Source: Frankiaceae bacterium
GTDB taxonomy: Bacteria; Actinomycetota; Actinomycetes; JAFAQI01
DNA: 5,941 nucleotides
Direction: 5' to 3'
Assembly: GCA_030840615.1 (NCBI GenBank)
Contig: JAVEEE010000201.1
Location: 1-5,941 of the forward strand
The first letter of the stretch is position 1, and every line of letters begins with the position of its first letter. The notes under the pieces are model-generated. The model ran no database searches and was not told where the DNA came from. It saw nothing but the letters and a program-made list of their open reading frames with translations. The position numbers and the translations under genes are program-made. Shown in pieces: positions 1-5,720 of this stretch.

Positions 1-66
1 GGCGTAGGTGGCTGCGCCGCTACCCATCGTCGCAGACGCGCCCGGCTGCGGTCCAAAGCCTGTGCG

Positions 67-738
67 TCAGTGCCCGCGACCGTGGTCATCGTGGCCGTGG
101 CCGTGGCCGTGGTCGTCGCCGTGCTCCTCGCCGTGCTCCTCGCCGTAACCGTGGCCGTGGCCGTGCCCCTGATGATGGCCGGGTCCGGACCGGTGGCCGT
201 TTCCTTGACCGCGACCATGACTGTCACCTCGGCCATGCCCCGGAGAGGATGACGGCTGCTCGGCGCGCCCGCCGGTCGGAACCTTCCCGTGCTGGTGCGT
301 CGGTCGCGCCGACGGACCGGCCGGCGGGCCAGGTCGCTGCGACGGCCGGCCGGTGCTCTGTCCACCCGCACCGTCCCGGTGCCCCGGGCGGTCCAGCTGT
401 GGCTGGTGGTCAGGTCGCGCCGGCGTCGAAGGTGGCGCGGGGACGCGACGCGGCGGCGGGACGACCTGCGGTGTCGGTCGACCCCCACCAGATGCGGCGC
501 CGGCCGCAACCGGATCGTCGCCGGGCTGGTGGCGGCGGGGCCCGACCGGCACCGTGATGACACCGGAACCGGGGCCGGGACTGATGACGGGGATGCCGCC
601 TCCCGGCGCCGATCCGACGGTTCCGCGCCAGACCTGCAGGCCGGCACCGAGGACCACCGCCAGGCCCAGGGACGCCAGCACGATCAGGGCGACAACGGCG
701 CTCCAGACTCGGGCCGGGACCGCCCGCAGCGCCGTCAT
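67..738 (-). CDS. Membrane-anchored Pro-rich protein with His/Gly-rich C-terminal tail (hypothetical)
   Basis: The 223-residue product is not a family I recognise. Residues 1-11 are short and basic, residues 12-34 form one hydrophobic segment (a membrane anchor or uncleaved signal), and residues 45-165 are a low-complexity Pro/Gly/Arg linker. The tail (166-223) carries 16 histidines in GH, EEHG and DDHG units mixed with acidic residues. Such tails often bind Ni, Zn, Co or Cu, so extracytoplasmic metal binding is plausible but is only inference. The start was chosen at ATG 738 because an AGGGA box lies 6 bases upstream and the hydrophobic segment follows directly; the open frame runs further upstream, but that part crosses the intergenic region and is antisense to nfeD. 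Codon third positions are G/C-rich in this frame, which supports real coding. It is transcribed divergently from the nfeD operon. Low complexity makes homology calls unsafe. Confidence 0.68.
   Translation of the reverse strand: MTALRAVPARVWSAVVALIVLASLGLAVVLGAGLQVWRGTVGSAPGGGIPVISPGPGSGVITVPVGPRRHQPGDDPVAAGAASGGGRPTPQVVPPPRRVPAPPSTPARPDHQPQLDRPGHRDGAGGQSTGRPSQRPGPPAGPSARPTHQHGKVPTGGRAEQPSSSPGHGRGDSHGRGQGNGHRSGPGHHQGHGHGHGYGEEHGEEHGDDHGHGHGHDDHGRGH
81..166. repeat. Degenerate hexamer repeat tract encoding the His-Gly tail
   Basis: On the plus strand this tract is built from near-repeats of CGTGGC, with two exact tandem copies of the 12-mer GCCGTGCTCCTC at 118-129 and 130-141. On the minus strand these encode GH dipeptides and the tandem EEHG units. 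The period is a multiple of three, so copy number can change without shifting the frame, and the tract may vary in length between strains. Confidence 0.7.
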
Positions 739-744
739 TCGACT

Positions 745-749
745 TCCCT
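745..749 (-). promoter_or_regulatory. Ribosome binding site of the His-rich protein gene
   Basis: Read on the minus strand, AGGGA (within AAAGGGAAG) lies 6 bases before ATG 738. It is among the best Shine-Dalgarno matches in the window and decides this start over the longer open frame upstream. Confidence 0.65.
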
Positions 750-866
750 TTCGTCCGGATGTACCGCCGCATAAGCAGCAGCCATCCAATACGGACTGTA
801 TCCGAGTCGTAACCCCACGTGTAGGGCCAGCTCCCGGATTCTGCGGCTTTCGCCCTGTTTGAGGGT

Positions 867-896
867 ATCGGCCGACCCCGCCGTCGGCATCGGCCG
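867..896. repeat. Pair of ATCGGCCG direct repeats in the divergent intergenic region
   Basis: ATCGGCCG occurs at 867-874 and again at 889-896, exactly 22 bases apart, or about two turns of B-DNA. Each copy contains the palindrome CGGCCG. The pair sits about 40-70 bases upstream of the -10-like box of nfeD, a fair position for a regulator site. In G+C-rich DNA an 8-base repeat can arise by chance, so binding is only a hypothesis. Confidence 0.3.
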
Positions 897-900
897 GGAA

Positions 901-914
901 GGGCGTTTTCGCCC
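901..914. repeat. Small perfect inverted repeat, GGGCG-TTTT-CGCCC
   Basis: A 5-bp stem with a 4-base loop lies just upstream of where a -35 element would be expected for nfeD. It could be part of an operator or simply chance. It has no U-tract and no gene end close by, so I do not call it a terminator. Confidence 0.3.
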
Positions 915-933
915 GCATCGGGTGATGGAAGGC

Positions 934-939
934 TAACCT
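934..939 (+). promoter_or_regulatory. Candidate -10 box (TAACCT) for the nfeD operon
   Basis: TAACCT fits the actinobacterial TANNNT -10 pattern. A transcript starting 6-8 bases downstream would begin at about 946-948, on the TTGATG that contains the nfeD start codon, giving a leaderless or nearly leaderless mRNA. There is no good Shine-Dalgarno at normal spacing before this start, which agrees with that reading. No convincing -35 hexamer is visible. Confidence 0.45.
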
Positions 940-948
940 CCGGCCTTG

Positions 949-1386
949 ATGGCGGACTGGCTCGTGTGGATGATCGTCGCCGGGGCACTTGCGGCTGCCG
1001 AGGTGATGACGCTCACCCTCGTGCTCGGGATGCTCGCCGTCGCCGGGCTGGCTGCTGCAGTGGTCGCGGGAATCGGCGCCCCCGCCGCCGTGCAGATCGG
1101 CGCGTTCGCCGGCGGGTCCGTCCTCCTGCTGGGTGTCGTAAGGCCCGTCGCCCGGCGGCACCGGCACATGCCGGTGGCGCTGCGGACGGGCACCGCGGCT
1201 CTGGTCGGGCGCCGTGGCATCGCCGTCACGGCGATCGACGGGACCAGCGGGCAGGTGCGTATCGGTGGCGAGACCTGGAGCGCCCGCTGCTACGACGACT
1301 CGCAGCTGATCCCGGCCGGCGCGGCTGTCGACATCGCCCAGATCGACGGCGCGACCGCCGTCGTCATTCCCTTGGAGTCCTCATGA
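949..1386 (+). CDS. NfeD-like membrane protein
   Basis: The 145-residue product has the layout of a short NfeD protein. Hydrophobic segments at about residues 3-20, 22-42 and 48-66 are followed by a basic turn (RPVARRHRH, 65-73) and a C-terminal OB-fold domain (about 80-142) with typical features: GxxALVGRRGIAVT, GQVRIGGETWSAR, an IPAGAAVDI stretch, and a final DGATAVVIPL strand. NfeD proteins partner SPFH/stomatin-like proteins in membrane microdomains and probably help assemble or stabilise them; this short form lacks the ClpP-class serine protease domain of long NfeDs. The downstream gene is exactly such an SPFH partner and overlaps it by 4 bases (ATGA), which suggests translational coupling. 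The start could instead be TTG 946, adding one residue; ATG 949 is preferred. Confidence 0.9.
   Translation: MADWLVWMIVAGALAAAEVMTLTLVLGMLAVAGLAAAVVAGIGAPAAVQIGAFAGGSVLLLGVVRPVARRHRHMPVALRTGTAALVGRRGIAVTAIDGTSGQVRIGGETWSARCYDDSQLIPAGAAVDIAQIDGATAVVIPLESS
1374..1377 (+). promoter_or_regulatory. Ribosome binding site of the SPFH gene (GGAG)
   Basis: GGAG lies 5 bases before ATG 1383, inside the last codons of nfeD. It fixes the SPFH start at the ATGA overlap rather than in the long open frame upstream, which runs antiparallel to no known domain and only reads nfeD out of frame. Confidence 0.7.
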
Positions 1387-2258
1387 GTGCAGCCTTGATC
1401 GCGGTCGCAGTCGTCGCGTTCGTCGTCCTGATCACGTTGGTCCGGACGGTGCGGATCGTGCCGCAAGCGACCGCCGGCATCATCGAACGGCTCGGTCGCT
1501 ACCAACGGACGTGTACGCCGGGGCTCACCGTGCTCGTCCCGTTCGTCGACCGGATGCGGCCACTGCTCGACCTGCGCGAGCAGGTCGTGAGCTTCCCGCC
1601 ACAGCCGGTCATCACGGAAGACAACCTCGTCGTAGGCATCGACACGGTCATCTACTTCCAGGTCACCGACCCGAGGTCGGCGACCTATGAGGTCGCCAAC
1701 TTCATCCAGGCGATCGAGCAGCTCACCGTCACGACGCTGCGCAACGTCATCGGCGGGCTCGACCTCGAAGCGACGCTCACCAGTCGCGACCAGATCAACG
1801 GTCAGCTTCGCGGGGTGCTCGACGAGGCGACCGGCAAGTGGGGGATCCGCGTCAACCGCGTGGAGATCAAGGCCATCGACCCTCCGGTCAGCGTCAAGGA
1901 GTCGATGGAGAAGCAGATGCGGGCCGACCGGGAGAAGCGGGCAGTCATCCTGACCGCCGAAGGCCAGAAGCAGTCACAGATCCTCACGGCCGAGGGTGAG
2001 AAGCAAGCCGCGATCCTCACCGCACAGGGTGAGCGGGAAGCCGCGATCCTGCGCGCGGAAGGCGAGGCCAAGGCGATCGCCACGGTGTTCGCGGCGATCC
2101 ATGAAGGTGCACCGGACCCGGCGCTGCTCGCCTACCAGTACCTGCAGACGCTGCCGCAGATCGCCAACTCGCAGGCGTCGCAGGTGTGGGTCGTGCCCAG
2201 CGAGCTGACGGCGGCACTGCAAAGCATCAGCACCGCGTTCAAGCCCAAGGAACGCTGA
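1383..2258 (+). CDS. SPFH/Band 7 (stomatin-like) membrane protein
   Basis: This 291-residue protein is a slipin/stomatin-type SPFH protein, the usual partner of NfeD. Residues 4-21 form the N-terminal membrane anchor. The SPFH domain spans about 25-185, with recognisable family motifs: IIERLGRYQRT (33-43), LVPFVDRM (51-58), DLREQVVSFPPQPVITEDN (63-81), TLTSRDQING (131-140) and SMEKQMRADREKRA (174-187). A coiled-coil region follows (about 186-235) with four 11-residue repeats, and then the conserved tail LAYQYLQTLP (249-258) and VWVVPSEL (268-275). Such proteins oligomerise under the membrane and organise lipid-protein microdomains; some control membrane proteases or fluidity. It resembles mycobacterial Rv1488-like proteins but, as I remember those, has a shorter C-terminus. 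The LLM oxidoreductase gene starts 16 bases downstream. Confidence 0.93.
   Translation: MSAALIAVAVVAFVVLITLVRTVRIVPQATAGIIERLGRYQRTCTPGLTVLVPFVDRMRPLLDLREQVVSFPPQPVITEDNLVVGIDTVIYFQVTDPRSATYEVANFIQAIEQLTVTTLRNVIGGLDLEATLTSRDQINGQLRGVLDEATGKWGIRVNRVEIKAIDPPVSVKESMEKQMRADREKRAVILTAEGQKQSQILTAEGEKQAAILTAQGEREAAILRAEGEAKAIATVFAAIHEGAPDPALLAYQYLQTLPQIANSQASQVWVVPSELTAALQSISTAFKPKER
1947..2078 (+). repeat. Four 33-bp in-frame repeats encoding hendecads of the SPFH coiled coil
   Basis: Residues 189-232 of the SPFH protein form four consecutive 11-residue units starting with Ile: ILTAEGQKQSQ, ILTAEGEKQAA, ILTAQGEREAA and ILRAEGEAKAI. The DNA repeats imperfectly every 33 bases. Eleven-residue periodicity fits a straight or slightly right-handed coiled coil, the known oligomerisation region of stomatin-type proteins. 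Confidence 0.8.
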
Positions 2259-2274
2259 CCGGTAACTTTCGCCC

Positions 2275-3186
2275 GTGAGCTTTCCGGAGCAGCTGCGCGC
2301 ACGGATCGGCCGGGTCGGCGTCTGGAGTGGCCAGTTCGACTACTCCCCGGCGCCGGTCGTGCGCGACGCCGCGCGCGAGGTGCAGGACCTGGGCTATGGG
2401 GCACTGTGGACCGGGGAGGCCGTCGGCCGCGAGGTGCTGACCGCGGCTCAGCTGCTGCTCGCCGCGACCGACGATCTGGTCGTCGCGACCGGCATCGCCA
2501 ACATCTGGGCGCGTGACGCACTGGCCATGGCGGCGGGGCAGCTGGCAGTCGGCGAGGCGTTCCCCGGCCGGTTCATCCTCGGCGTCGGCGTCTCGCATCA
2601 GCCGCTGCTCGACGTGCGCGGCCAGGACTACGGCAAGCCCTTGTCCTTCATGCGCGACTACCTCGGCGGGATGGACCACGGTTACGACGTCTACCGCGGC
2701 GTCGCACCGAGTCCGCGACCGCCGCGTGTTCTCGCGGCCCTCGGACCCAAGATGTTGGAGCTCGCTGCAGAGCACGCCGACGGAGCGCACACATTCTTCG
2801 TGCCACCGGAGCACACAGCCCGCGCCCGCGAGACGCTCGGAGCAGGCAAGCTGCTCGCGCCGGAGCAGGTTTGCGTCCTCGCGGCGGACGCCACCGTTGC
2901 ACGGGAGATCGCCCGACGACACACGTCGTCCTACCTGCGGCTCGCCAACTACACCAACAACCTCAAGCGTTTCGGCTTCGACGGCGACGACTTCGCCGAC
3001 GGCGGCAACGACCGGCTCGTCGACACGATCTGCGCCTGGGGCGATGTGGACGCCGTGGCCGCACGGGTGAAAGCGCACCTGGATGCCGGAGCAGACCACG
3101 TCGCGGTGCAGGTGCTCGTGGACGACCGGCGCGGACTGCCGCGCAAGGAGTGGGCCGAGCTCGCGCCGGCGCTCCTCGCGCTGTGA
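2275..3186 (+). CDS. F420-dependent LLM-class oxidoreductase (TIGR03620-like)
   Basis: The 303-residue protein matches the bacterial luciferase-like monooxygenase fold as used by F420-dependent actinobacterial oxidoreductases. Motifs: IGRVGVWSGQFD (11-22), LGYGALWTGEAVGRE (39-53), ATGIANIWARD (71-81), GRFILGVGVSHQP (98-110), YGKPLSFMRDYL (119-130), a middle region PRVLAALGPKMLELAAEHADGAH (150-172), and AGADHVAVQVL (271-281). The pattern is close to the family I remember as 'probable F420-dependent oxidoreductase, MSMEG_4141 family'. It probably carries hydride between F420H2 and an unknown organic substrate; substrate and reaction direction cannot be read from sequence. The start is GTG 2275, placed where the family's conserved N-terminus begins. 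There is no clear Shine-Dalgarno site, so translation may depend on the SPFH gene ending 16 bases upstream. Length is normal and no key motif looks broken. Confidence 0.9.
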   Translation: MSFPEQLRARIGRVGVWSGQFDYSPAPVVRDAAREVQDLGYGALWTGEAVGREVLTAAQLLLAATDDLVVATGIANIWARDALAMAAGQLAVGEAFPGRFILGVGVSHQPLLDVRGQDYGKPLSFMRDYLGGMDHGYDVYRGVAPSPRPPRVLAALGPKMLELAAEHADGAHTFFVPPEHTARARETLGAGKLLAPEQVCVLAADATVAREIARRHTSSYLRLANYTNNLKRFGFDGDDFADGGNDRLVDTICAWGDVDAVAARVKAHLDAGADHVAVQVLVDDRRGLPRKEWAELAPALLAL

Positions 3187-3200
3187 TGGCGACGCTGTGA
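3186..3200 (+). other. Five-codon mini-ORF linking the LLM and thioesterase genes
   Basis: The LLM stop and an ATG overlap as TGATG (3184-3188). That ATG opens a tiny frame, M-A-T-L-stop, whose TGA (3198-3200) overlaps the GTG start of the next gene as GTGA. Terminating ribosomes could therefore step from one gene to the next. It is shown as a sequence arrangement; nothing proves that it is translated. Confidence 0.3.
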
Positions 3201-3982
3201 GCGCCTTCGCCGCCGCTACCACCGTGCGGCGCCGCAACGACGACACCACGTCGTACGACGTCGACCTCGACGCCGGCTGGTCGATCGGCGGCAAGCCCAA
3301 CGGCGGCTACCTGATGGCCGTGCTCGCCCGCGCGGCGACCGACGCGGCCGGACGACCGCATCCCCTGGCCGTGAGCGGCCACTTCCTTCGGCCCCCCAAC
3401 GGCGGGCAAGCCGAGGTGCGCGTCGAAGTCGTCAAGACCGGCCGGACGGTGTCCACGGTCCGCGCGACCTTGTGGCAGGACGACCGGCCGTGTCTCGACT
3501 CGTTGGTCACTGCCGGCGAGCTGGCCGGTGACCCGGTCGATTACGCGGGTGTCGCGGCGCCGGAACTGCCGTCGCCGGAGGAGTGCCGCAGCCGCGCCGA
3601 GGCACCGTTCCGCGTCGAGCTGCTCGACCATGTCGACGTCCGGCTCGACCCGGCGACAGCACCGTTCCCGCAGCCCAACGGTCGCCCGTTGATCCGCGGA
3701 TGGATGCGCTTTCACGACGGCGCGGACGCCGACGCCATGGCGCTTGCACTTGCGGTCGACGCCATGCCACCAACGGTCTTCCACCTGCAGCGGTTGGGCT
3801 GGGCGCCGACCGTGGAGCTCACGTTTCTGTTGCGCGGATTGCCGGCGCCCGGCTGGCTCTCCTTCGAAGCCGTGGCCACGTTGCTCGCCGACGGATGGTT
3901 CGACGAGTCGGCAACCGTCTGGGACTCCACCGGCCGCATGGTGGCGCAGTCGCGCCAGCTCGCACTCGTCGGGCGCGGCTGA
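3197..3982 (+). CDS. TesB-like double-hotdog acyl-CoA thioesterase family protein
   Basis: The 261-residue product has two hotdog halves, as in the thioesterase-like superfamily (4HBT_3 type). The first half shows WSIGGKPNGGYLMAVLARAA (28-47), SGHFLRPP (60-67) and GRTVSTVRATLWQDDR (82-97). The second half shows RGWMRFHD (167-174), LAVDAMPPTVFHL (185-197), PTVELTFLLRGLPAPGWL (204-221) and SATVWDSTGRMVAQSRQ (238-254). By eye, D188, T205 and Q254 fall where TesB has its Asp204/Thr228/Gln278 catalytic group, so hydrolytic activity on a CoA or other thioester is plausible; the substrate is unknown. GTG 3197 lies 10 bases after the LLM stop; GTG 3224 is an alternative start. No strong Shine-Dalgarno site is present, which suggests coupling to the upstream gene. 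The methyltransferase ATG follows after 4 bases. Confidence 0.85.
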   Translation: MSAFAAATTVRRRNDDTTSYDVDLDAGWSIGGKPNGGYLMAVLARAATDAAGRPHPLAVSGHFLRPPNGGQAEVRVEVVKTGRTVSTVRATLWQDDRPCLDSLVTAGELAGDPVDYAGVAAPELPSPEECRSRAEAPFRVELLDHVDVRLDPATAPFPQPNGRPLIRGWMRFHDGADADAMALALAVDAMPPTVFHLQRLGWAPTVELTFLLRGLPAPGWLSFEAVATLLADGWFDESATVWDSTGRMVAQSRQLALVGRG

Positions 3983-3986
3983 GCTC

Positions 3987-4655
3987 ATGCACGATGGGCA
4001 GCGCGGCGATCCGGCTCGGCCGGCACCGCAACCCATGCCAGACGTGCTACGTCGGGTCGCCGACGCGGCGAAGGGTTTCCTGCCGCCGCTGGAGGCGGAC
4101 GCGCTCTACGACGCGGCGTGGGCGATGGCGCCACAAGGCCCGTTGCTCGAGGTCGGCACCTACTGCGGGAAGTCTGCGGTCTATCTCGGCGCGGCCGCAC
4201 AGCAGCGCGGTGGTCACGTGCTGACCGTCGACCACCACCGCGGGTCGGAAGAAAACCAGCCCGGGTGGGAATGGCACGACCCCGAACTGGTCGACCCGGC
4301 CGTCGGAGTCATGGACACGATGCCCTTCTTCCGCCACACGATGCACGCTGCCGGACTGGAAGATGTGGTGGTCGCCCTCGTCGGACGGAGCACGACGGTC
4401 GCGTCGTTGTGGTCGACGCCGCTCGCCCTGCTGTTCATCGACGGCGGGCATGCCGAGGAGCACGCGCAGAACGACTACGCCGGCTGGACGCCGTTCATCC
4501 AACCCGGTGGTGTCCTGGCGATCCACGACGTGTTCCCCGACCCCGCGGACGGCGGTCAGGCACCGTTCCACATCTACCTGCGAGCGCTCGACGACGGCTT
4601 CGTCGAAGTGCGCCACGTCGGATCGCTACGAGTGCTCCTCAAGCCCGACCGCTGA
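3987..4655 (+). CDS. Class I SAM-dependent methyltransferase (Methyltransf_24 type)
   Basis: The 222-residue protein has a complete Rossmann-type methyltransferase core. Motif I is LLEVGTYCGKSAVYLG (53-68), binding SAM; the acidic post-I segment is LTVDHHRGSEENQPGWEWHD (79-98), a very distinctive signature; LLFIDGGHAEEHAQNDY (148-164) and IQPGGVLAIHDVFPDP (171-186) complete the core, and the HAEEH and IHD residues may help bind a metal or substrate. The acceptor is unknown. I remember close relatives in many actinomycetes near a 'prenyltransferase' and another methyltransferase, which is also the arrangement here, except that this copy faces them from the opposite strand. ATG 3987 is used because it lies 4 bases after the thioesterase stop; ATG 4035 (residue 17) is a realistic alternative since the conserved part begins there. 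The last 30 bases overlap the convergent gene. Confidence 0.88.
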   Translation: MHDGQRGDPARPAPQPMPDVLRRVADAAKGFLPPLEADALYDAAWAMAPQGPLLEVGTYCGKSAVYLGAAAQQRGGHVLTVDHHRGSEENQPGWEWHDPELVDPAVGVMDTMPFFRHTMHAAGLEDVVVALVGRSTTVASLWSTPLALLFIDGGHAEEHAQNDYAGWTPFIQPGGVLAIHDVFPDPADGGQAPFHIYLRALDDGFVEVRHVGSLRVLLKPDR

Positions 4656-5720
4656 CCCGCAACCGCACGCCGGGTCGGGGATGAGATCGACGCCGGTCGG
4701 CAACATGTCGGCGCGGAAGATGCCACTCCCCGGCGTCGTACGTGACAGCGCGTCAACAGCGAGCACCACGGCGGCCGCGGTCCACGTCGAGCGCTCATCG
4801 GGCCAGTTGATCTGTTGATGGAACTGCCATCCGGTCCAGTAGGAGCCATCGTCGGCGCGCAGGTGCTGCATGTCACTCAGCAACTGCAGGGCGATGTCGC
4901 GTTGGCCGACGGTGTCGAGGGCGAGAACCAGCTCTGACGTCTCCGCTCCCGTGATCCACGGCTGATCCGAGACGCACCGGGCGCCGAGCCCCGGCTCGAC
5001 GAAGATCTCCCATCCGTCGCGGAGTCGTCGGCGTCCGGCGTCCGCGCGCACCGCGCCGCCGAGGTCCGGGTAGTACCAGTCCATCGAGAACCGGCTCTTG
5101 TCGAGGAACGCCTCCGGGTGCTCGGCGATGACGTGGGCAAGGCGGCCGGCATCGAGCTCCCAGTCAGGCTGCGGGTCGGCGACCCAGTCGGCAAGAGCGA
5201 GCGCGCACCGCAACGCCTGGTAGGTCGACGACGAGCCGGTGAGCAGGGCGTCGTCGGTCGTCAAGCCGTCGGCCGCCACGGACCAGCCGATCTCACCGCG
5301 CGCGGTCTGCCGGCTGATCACCCAGTCGACGGCGCGGTGCACCGCCGGCCACATTCGTTCGGCGAAGCCGTCGTCACCCGTGATCAGCAGGTGGTGCCAG
5401 ACACCGACGGCGACGTAGGCGCACTGGTTGGTCTCGGCGGCGGCGTCCACGACGGTGCCGGCCGTCACCTTCGACGGCCACGTGCCGTCGGGCCGTTGGG
5501 TCACGCGCAACCACTCGTAAGCCCGGCGCGCTGCAGTCGTGAAACCTGCCGCCGACAGGGCCATCGCGCATTCGACGTGATCCCACGGATCCGTGTGCCC
5601 ACCGACGAACCACGGAATCGCGCCGCTGGCCTCTTGCACGCCGGCGATCGAGGCCGCAGTCGCAAGGATGTCGTCGGCCGCCAGCAGTCCCGGCAGGGCC
5701 GGCGGGTCAGGCCGCAGCAC
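4626..5720 (-). CDS. Prenyltransferase-like alpha/alpha-toroid protein of unknown activity
   Basis: The 364-residue product resembles actinobacterial proteins annotated as 'prenyltransferase', with the helical-hairpin toroid fold shared with squalene-cyclase-like proteins and some glycosidases. Visible features: GAIPWFVGGHTDPWDHVECAM (33-53), TQRPDGTWPSK (74-84), ETNQCAYVAVGVWHHLLITGD (96-116), WPAVHRAVDWVISRQ (124-138), DWYYPDLGG (214-222), an acidic GWEIFVEPGLGARCVSDQPWITGAETSEL segment (236-264, named here by its ends), and DDGSYWTGWQF (290-300). The QxxDGxW-type turns recall QW motifs. No clear DDxD prenyl-diphosphate site is seen, so true prenyl transfer is doubtful. GTG 5720 is chosen because GGGAG lies 6 bases upstream; it overlaps the end of the upstream gene by 14 bases. 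The C-terminus has an ACGCG motif (351-355) and a tail antisense to the convergent methyltransferase. Confidence 0.8.
   Translation of the reverse strand: MLRPDPPALPGLLAADDILATAASIAGVQEASGAIPWFVGGHTDPWDHVECAMALSAAGFTTAARRAYEWLRVTQRPDGTWPSKVTAGTVVDAAAETNQCAYVAVGVWHHLLITGDDGFAERMWPAVHRAVDWVISRQTARGEIGWSVAADGLTTDDALLTGSSSTYQALRCALALADWVADPQPDWELDAGRLAHVIAEHPEAFLDKSRFSMDWYYPDLGGAVRADAGRRRLRDGWEIFVEPGLGARCVSDQPWITGAETSELVLALDTVGQRDIALQLLSDMQHLRADDGSYWTGWQFHQQINWPDERSTWTAAAVVLAVDALSRTTPGSGIFRADMLPTGVDLIPDPACGCGSAVGLEEHS
4652..4678. terminator. Stem-loop at the convergent gene ends (possible bidirectional terminator)
   Basis: GACCCG (4654-4659) and CGGGTC (4671-4676) form a 6-bp stem, extended in RNA by a U-G and a C-G pair to 8 pairs around an 11-base loop. 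It starts on the methyltransferase stop codon. A competing stem, CCCGACC (4644-4650) with GGTCGGG (4673-4679), uses the same 3' arm. No U-tract follows on either strand, so this would be a weak or non-classical terminator. Confidence 0.3.

Noticed and set aside
1..27. Possible start of a minus-strand gene reading MGSGAATYA to the window edge
   Set aside because: ATG at 27 opens a frame with plausible codon use, but only nine codons are visible and no Shine-Dalgarno is seen. It cannot be supported or excluded.
81..166. CRISPR-like or regulatory repeat array
   Set aside because: Units are degenerate hexamers without spacers, and the period of three-base multiples follows the protein repeat.
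70..252. Plus-strand 60-residue hydrophobic peptide rich in Ala-Val
   Set aside because: It is the antisense reading of the His-Gly repeat tract; GH codons read backwards give AV-like codons. It has no independent support.
966..1382. N-terminal extension of the SPFH frame upstream of ATG 1383
   Set aside because: The residues are Arg-rich out-of-frame translation of nfeD, and the GGAG site and the membrane anchor both point to ATG 1383.
2239..3300. 353-residue minus-strand open frame
   Set aside because: It lies antisense to the well-supported LLM oxidoreductase gene; long antisense frames are expected at this G+C content and no domain is recognisable.
2963..4036. 357-residue minus-strand open frame
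   Set aside because: It is antisense to the thioesterase gene and its ends lack any family features; treated as a composition shadow.
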